From: Alphaproteobacteria bacterium
Lineage (GTDB): Bacteria > Pseudomonadota > Alphaproteobacteria > Rhizobiales > Beijerinckiaceae
Direction of reading: 5' to 3'
NCBI GenBank assembly: GCA_016869435.1
Contig: VGEB01000015.1
Span: forward strand, 1 to 41,997
Length of the DNA stretch: 41,997 nucleotides
Positions 39,425 through 41,997 of the stretch are shown here, one piece after another. A program made the position numbers and the translations under genes. Position 1 is the first letter of the stretch; each line of letters opens with the position of its first letter. Below the pieces are notes generated by a model. The model did not search any database. It saw only the letters and a list, made by a program, of their open reading frames with translations, and was not told where the DNA came from.

Positions 39425-39775
39425 TCAGTCCGCGAAAACTATATGGGCGTCATTGCACAAGTCCACGTCGCCCGAATCTTTCGCGTCGTCGAACGCCCAG
39501 CGCGCCTCAAAACGACAGCCCTTCGCGCCGGTGATCGGAAATTGCGCATGGCCGCCCGCGGCGAGCGGCTCGTCGATCTTGCCGACGATGGTTTCCGGGG
39601 TCCTGTCTCTCGCCGCCATAACGATCTCGAAGCTTTTCAACGGCACGAGACGCTGGTTCTCCAGGCTGACGGCCTGCGCCAGCTTCGACGGAGCTGGTCG
39701 CGTTTTCGTCGCGCCGTCCGCCTGCAGGACGCCGACGGCGGCGATGACGCCGCTCATCGCCAAGCGTAGCTTCAT
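39425..39775 (-). CDS. Small secreted protein of unknown function
   Basis: I do not recognise this 116-residue protein. It has a probable signal peptide (residues 1-22) and a mature domain with two cysteines (C87 and C107) that could form a disulfide. The middle reads LENQRLVPLKSFEIVMAARD, and the segment VGKIDEPLAAGGHAQFPITG suggests a small beta domain. It lies 71 bp upstream of the SCO1 gene on the same strand and might be part of the same unit. Confidence 0.7.
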   Translation of the reverse strand: MKLRLAMSGVIAAVGVLQADGATKTRPAPSKLAQAVSLENQRLVPLKSFEIVMAARDRTPETIVGKIDEPLAAGGHAQFPITGAKGCRFEARWAFDDAKDSGDVDLCNDAHIVFAD

Positions 39776-39931
39776 TGAACGTTCTCCCGGGCCGAGAACT
39801 TATCCCGCCGGTCGGCGTTCGCCAAGCGCTGCCGACGCCTCAGCAGGTCCGAACCGCCGGAGACATGCGCACGCCGCCGCGATGGTGTAGCTTGCCGTAT
39901 TCCGATTCCCAAATTGCGAAAGCGCTTCACC

Positions 39932-41440
39932 ATGAGCGACACTCCAAGCGCGATTCCCGGCAAGATACTCGTCGGCGCAAGGGTAGAGGGCGGGAAGCCG
40001 CGCGATTATCGCTACCTTACGCTGGCGCTGGGCAATCGTCACGGCTTGATCGCGGGCGCAACCGGCGGCGGGAAGACCGTCTCCTTGCAGCTTCTTGCCG
40101 AGGGCTTCTCCAACGCTGGGACCTCGGTCTTTCTCGCCGACGTCAAAGGCGATCTCGCCGGACTATCGCAGCCGGGCGATGGAAAGCCGGCCTTCGTGGC
40201 GCGGGCCAAGGAGATTGGCGTCGCCTATGAGCCGGACCGCTTCCCTGTCGTCTTTTGGGATGTTCTCGGCGAACAGGGGCACCCTGTTCGGGCCTCGATA
40301 TCCGCCATGGGTCCGCTGCTTCTGTCGCGTCTGCTCGATCTCAACGACATCCAAGAGGGCGTTCTCAATGTGGTTTTCAAGGCGGCGGACGAGCAGGGCC
40401 TGCTGCTGCTCGATCTGAAGGATCTGCGCGCGATGCTTGTGCATGTCGCCGAGAACGCCGCGACATACAGGGCGCAATATGGAAATATCGCCTCGGCGAG
40501 CGTCGGCGCCATTCAGCGGCAACTTCTGGTGCTGGAATCACAGGGCGGCGACAAATTTTTCGGCGAGCCGGCGCTCGACATCATGGATTTTCTGCGGATC
40601 GATCGCGACGGACGCGGGGTGATCAATATTGTCGCCGCAGACAAATTGATGCGCGCGCCGCGGCTTTACGCGACTTTTCTTCTTTGGATGCTTTCGGAAC
40701 TGTTCGAGACGCTGCCGGAGGTGGGCGACCTCGACAAGCCTAAACTCGTCTTCTTTTTCGACGAGGCGCATCTCCTCTTCAATGATGCCCCGAAGGCGCT
40801 GCTTGCCGCGATCGAACAGGTCGTGCGGCTCATACGCTCGAAAGGCGTCGGGGTCTATTTCATCACGCAAAGTCCTCTAGACGTGCCGGACACGGTGCTC
40901 GGCCAGCTCGGCAACCGCATTCAACATGTGCTGCGCGCTTTCACTCCGCGCGATCAGAAGGCGGTGCGCGCGGCCGCGGAGACCTTTCGCGACAATCGCA
41001 GCTTAGAAGAAGCCGAGGCGATCATGCAGCTCGGCGTGGGCGAAGCGCTGGTGTCGATGCTCGACGCCAAGGGAACGCCTGAGGTCGTCGAACGAACGCT
41101 GATCGCGCCGCCGTCCGCGCGCGTCGGGCCGATATCGCCGCAGGAGCGCGCGGCGATCATGGCGGCGAGCCCTTTCGCCGGAAGGTACGACACGATGGTC
41201 GACCGCGAATCCGCCTTCGAAAGGCTAGAGGCGCGCGCCGGGAAGGGCGGCGCGGCAGGCGGCGGTCTGCTCGGGACTCTCGGCGGCATATTAGGCGGAA
41301 TTTTCGGCAAGGGCGACAGGAAGCGCATGTCGCCGGCGGAACTTGCCGCGCGCAGCGCAATTCAGTCGGCGGCGCGGTCCGCCGGCACGCAGATCGCCCG
41401 CCAAATTCTGCGTGGCGTGCTCGGCGGGATGTCGAAGTAG
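39932..41440 (+). CDS. HerA-like P-loop ATPase, DUF853/YjgR family
   Basis: This 502-residue protein has a Walker A motif GATGGGKT (42-49) and Walker [11 protein letters not shown] (about 269-278), with an HerA/FtsK-like RecA fold between. The C-terminal tail is Gly-rich ([16 protein letters not shown]) and ends in a helix, a pattern seen in YjgR proteins. The biological role is not established; HerA relatives pump DNA in repair or conjugation. The ATG at 39932 ([10 protein letters not shown]) gives the family N terminus. It is divergent from the small secreted protein gene. Confidence 0.92.
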   Translation: MSDTPSAIPGKILVGARVEGGKPRDYRYLTLALGNRHGLIAGATGGGKTVSLQLLAEGFSNAGTSVFLADVKGDLAGLSQPGDGKPAFVARAKEIGVAYEPDRFPVVFWDVLGEQGHPVRASISAMGPLLLSRLLDLNDIQEGVLNVVFKAADEQGLLLLDLKDLRAMLVHVAENAATYRAQYGNIASASVGAIQRQLLVLESQGGDKFFGEPALDIMDFLRIDRDGRGVINIVAADKLMRAPRLYATFLLWMLSELFETLPEVGDLDKPKLVFFFDEAHLLFNDAPKALLAAIEQVVRLIRSKGVGVYFITQSPLDVPDTVLGQLGNRIQHVLRAFTPRDQKAVRAAAETFRDNRSLEEAEAIMQLGVGEALVSMLDAKGTPEVVERTLIAPPSARVGPISPQERAAIMAASPFAGRYDTMVDRESAFERLEARAGKGGAAGGGLLGTLGGILGGIFGKGDRKRMSPAELAARSAIQSAARSAGTQIARQILRGVLGGMSK

Positions 41441-41509
41441 CCGCTGATGGACGCGTCGCGTCGTTGCAATCAATTTTTGGAAGGCCCTTGAGCGAGCATA
41501 AGCGTCGCC

Positions 41510-41761
41510 ATGAAGTCAACGCGGTATTTTTCTGAGCAGGTCTTGCGCAAACGTCCCTACATCGACGAGGCGATGTGCGAAGGCGTGGTGGCTGCGTCGC
41601 TAAAACATACGGTTCAGCAGGACAGCAGGGTGCGCCATTGGGGAACGGTGATTGATACACGCGATGGAAAAGAGCGTAAATTGAGGGTCGTCACCCTCGA
41701 CGATGGCGAAACGCTGCACAACTTTTTTTTTGACCGAGATTTCTGGAAAGACGCGCCATGA
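41510..41761 (+). CDS. Small DUF4258-like protein, possible toxin-like partner
   Basis: This 83-residue protein resembles DUF4258 proteins, with the segment VRHWGTVIDTRDGKERKLRV and a C-terminal LHNFFFDRDFW. Several such proteins sit in toxin-antitoxin-like pairs. Its stop overlaps the ATG of the next gene (ATGA). No toxin activity can be shown from sequence, and the family assignment is moderately sure. Confidence 0.7.
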   Translation: MKSTRYFSEQVLRKRPYIDEAMCEGVVAASLKHTVQQDSRVRHWGTVIDTRDGKERKLRVVTLDDGETLHNFFFDRDFWKDAP

Positions 41762-41949
41762 AGCTCCACTACTACCCAGAAACGGACAGTCTTTATATCG
41801 AGTTGAAGTCTTCGCCCGGATCTGAAACGTGCGAAATCATTTCCGGCGTCAATGTCGATCTCGACGAAGCGGGGGGGATGTCCCGCTTGATGTTGAAAAG
41901 CGGAAATCGGCGTTGCTGGCCTGAATGCTATGCGGCTTTCGCGGTTTGA
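41758..41949 (+). CDS. DUF2283-like small protein, probably frameshifted
   Basis: The first 38 residues (MKLHYYPETDSLYIELK, then VNVDLDEAG) match the DUF2283 family. After a run of seven G (41871-41877) the frame gives GMSRLMLKSGNRRCWPEC, unlike the family. Changing the G-run length by one would instead read GDVPLDVEKRKSALLA with a stop at about 41936, close to the normal length and character. The gene may therefore be intact with a sequencing error, or truly disrupted. It is translationally coupled to the DUF4258-like gene. Confidence 0.65.
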   Translation: MKLHYYPETDSLYIELKSSPGSETCEIISGVNVDLDEAGGMSRLMLKSGNRRCWPECYAAFAV

Positions 41950-41997
41950 GCAAGATGCTCGTTCGATGGGACGGCGTTCGCCATGCGCTTTGCGAGC

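Overview
The window comes from a GC-rich alphaproteobacterium, most likely order Hyphomicrobiales and possibly a methanotroph or methylotroph of the Methylocystis/Methylosinus kind. This rests on the style of the RpoB/RpoC, PheS/PheT and L7/L12 proteins, a DUF3280-type secreted protein, an HPF–cold-shock fusion, and several palindromic intergenic repeats of the sort scattered through Hyphomicrobiales genomes. The genus is an inference. No rRNA, tRNA, CRISPR array, insertion sequence or integrase is visible.

Left part (1–9.3 kb). A SulP anion transporter runs off the left edge. Next come an OmpR-type response regulator and its histidine kinase with overlapping stop and start, then a divergent Lrp/AsnC regulator facing a two-gene arginine-to-proline unit. 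That unit is ornithine cyclodeaminase overlapped by a guanidino-group hydrolase carrying the residues expected of an arginine dihydrolase. On the minus strand follows a small operon (Cys-containing small protein, ABM-fold monooxygenase, AhpC of the three-cysteine type). Then come a glycine-rich lipoprotein, the abasic-site protein YedK and a GNAT acetyltransferase.

RNA-repair / phosphoribosyl island (9.4–16 kb). Two divergent transcription units share a 164 bp intergenic region. The minus unit is an alpha/beta hydrolase, then a PRPP synthase with an unusual N-terminal PAS-like domain, then the GNAT protein. The plus unit is a ribosome-hibernation factor fused to a cold-shock domain, archease, RtcB RNA ligase, an APH-fold kinase and a phosphoribosyltransferase. 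The content suggests a stress programme joining ribosome protection, RNA ligation and phosphoribosyl metabolism. No experiment is known to me that shows these genes working as one system.

Accessory cassette (17.1–21.8 kb). After an L,D-transpeptidase and yidD comes a tight three-gene plus-strand unit: patatin-like phospholipase (frameshifted near its 3' end in this sequence), a cytosolic gluzincin (HExxH) peptidase and a ComEC-like metallo-beta-lactamase-fold protein. It ends at a strong terminator shared back-to-back with rpoC. Three hydrolases of different chemistry with no obvious housekeeping role make this the best candidate for an undescribed system.

Housekeeping block (21.8–39.8 kb, all minus strand). 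Reading in the direction of transcription: a secreted small protein, SCO1/SenC, a YgjP-type metallopeptidase, a DUF3280 protein, a phosphate acetyl/butyryltransferase, pheS, pheT, a small secreted protein, then rplJ-rplL-rpoB-rpoC. rplK and rplA are not upstream of rplJ. Instead there is a recognisable sigma-70 promoter and a leader of about 430 nt. Several palindromic repeat families cluster around pheST.

Right edge (39.9–42 kb). A HerA-like ATPase (DUF853/YjgR) is followed by a small overlapping pair resembling DUF4258 and DUF2283 proteins, the second probably frameshifted at a G7 run.
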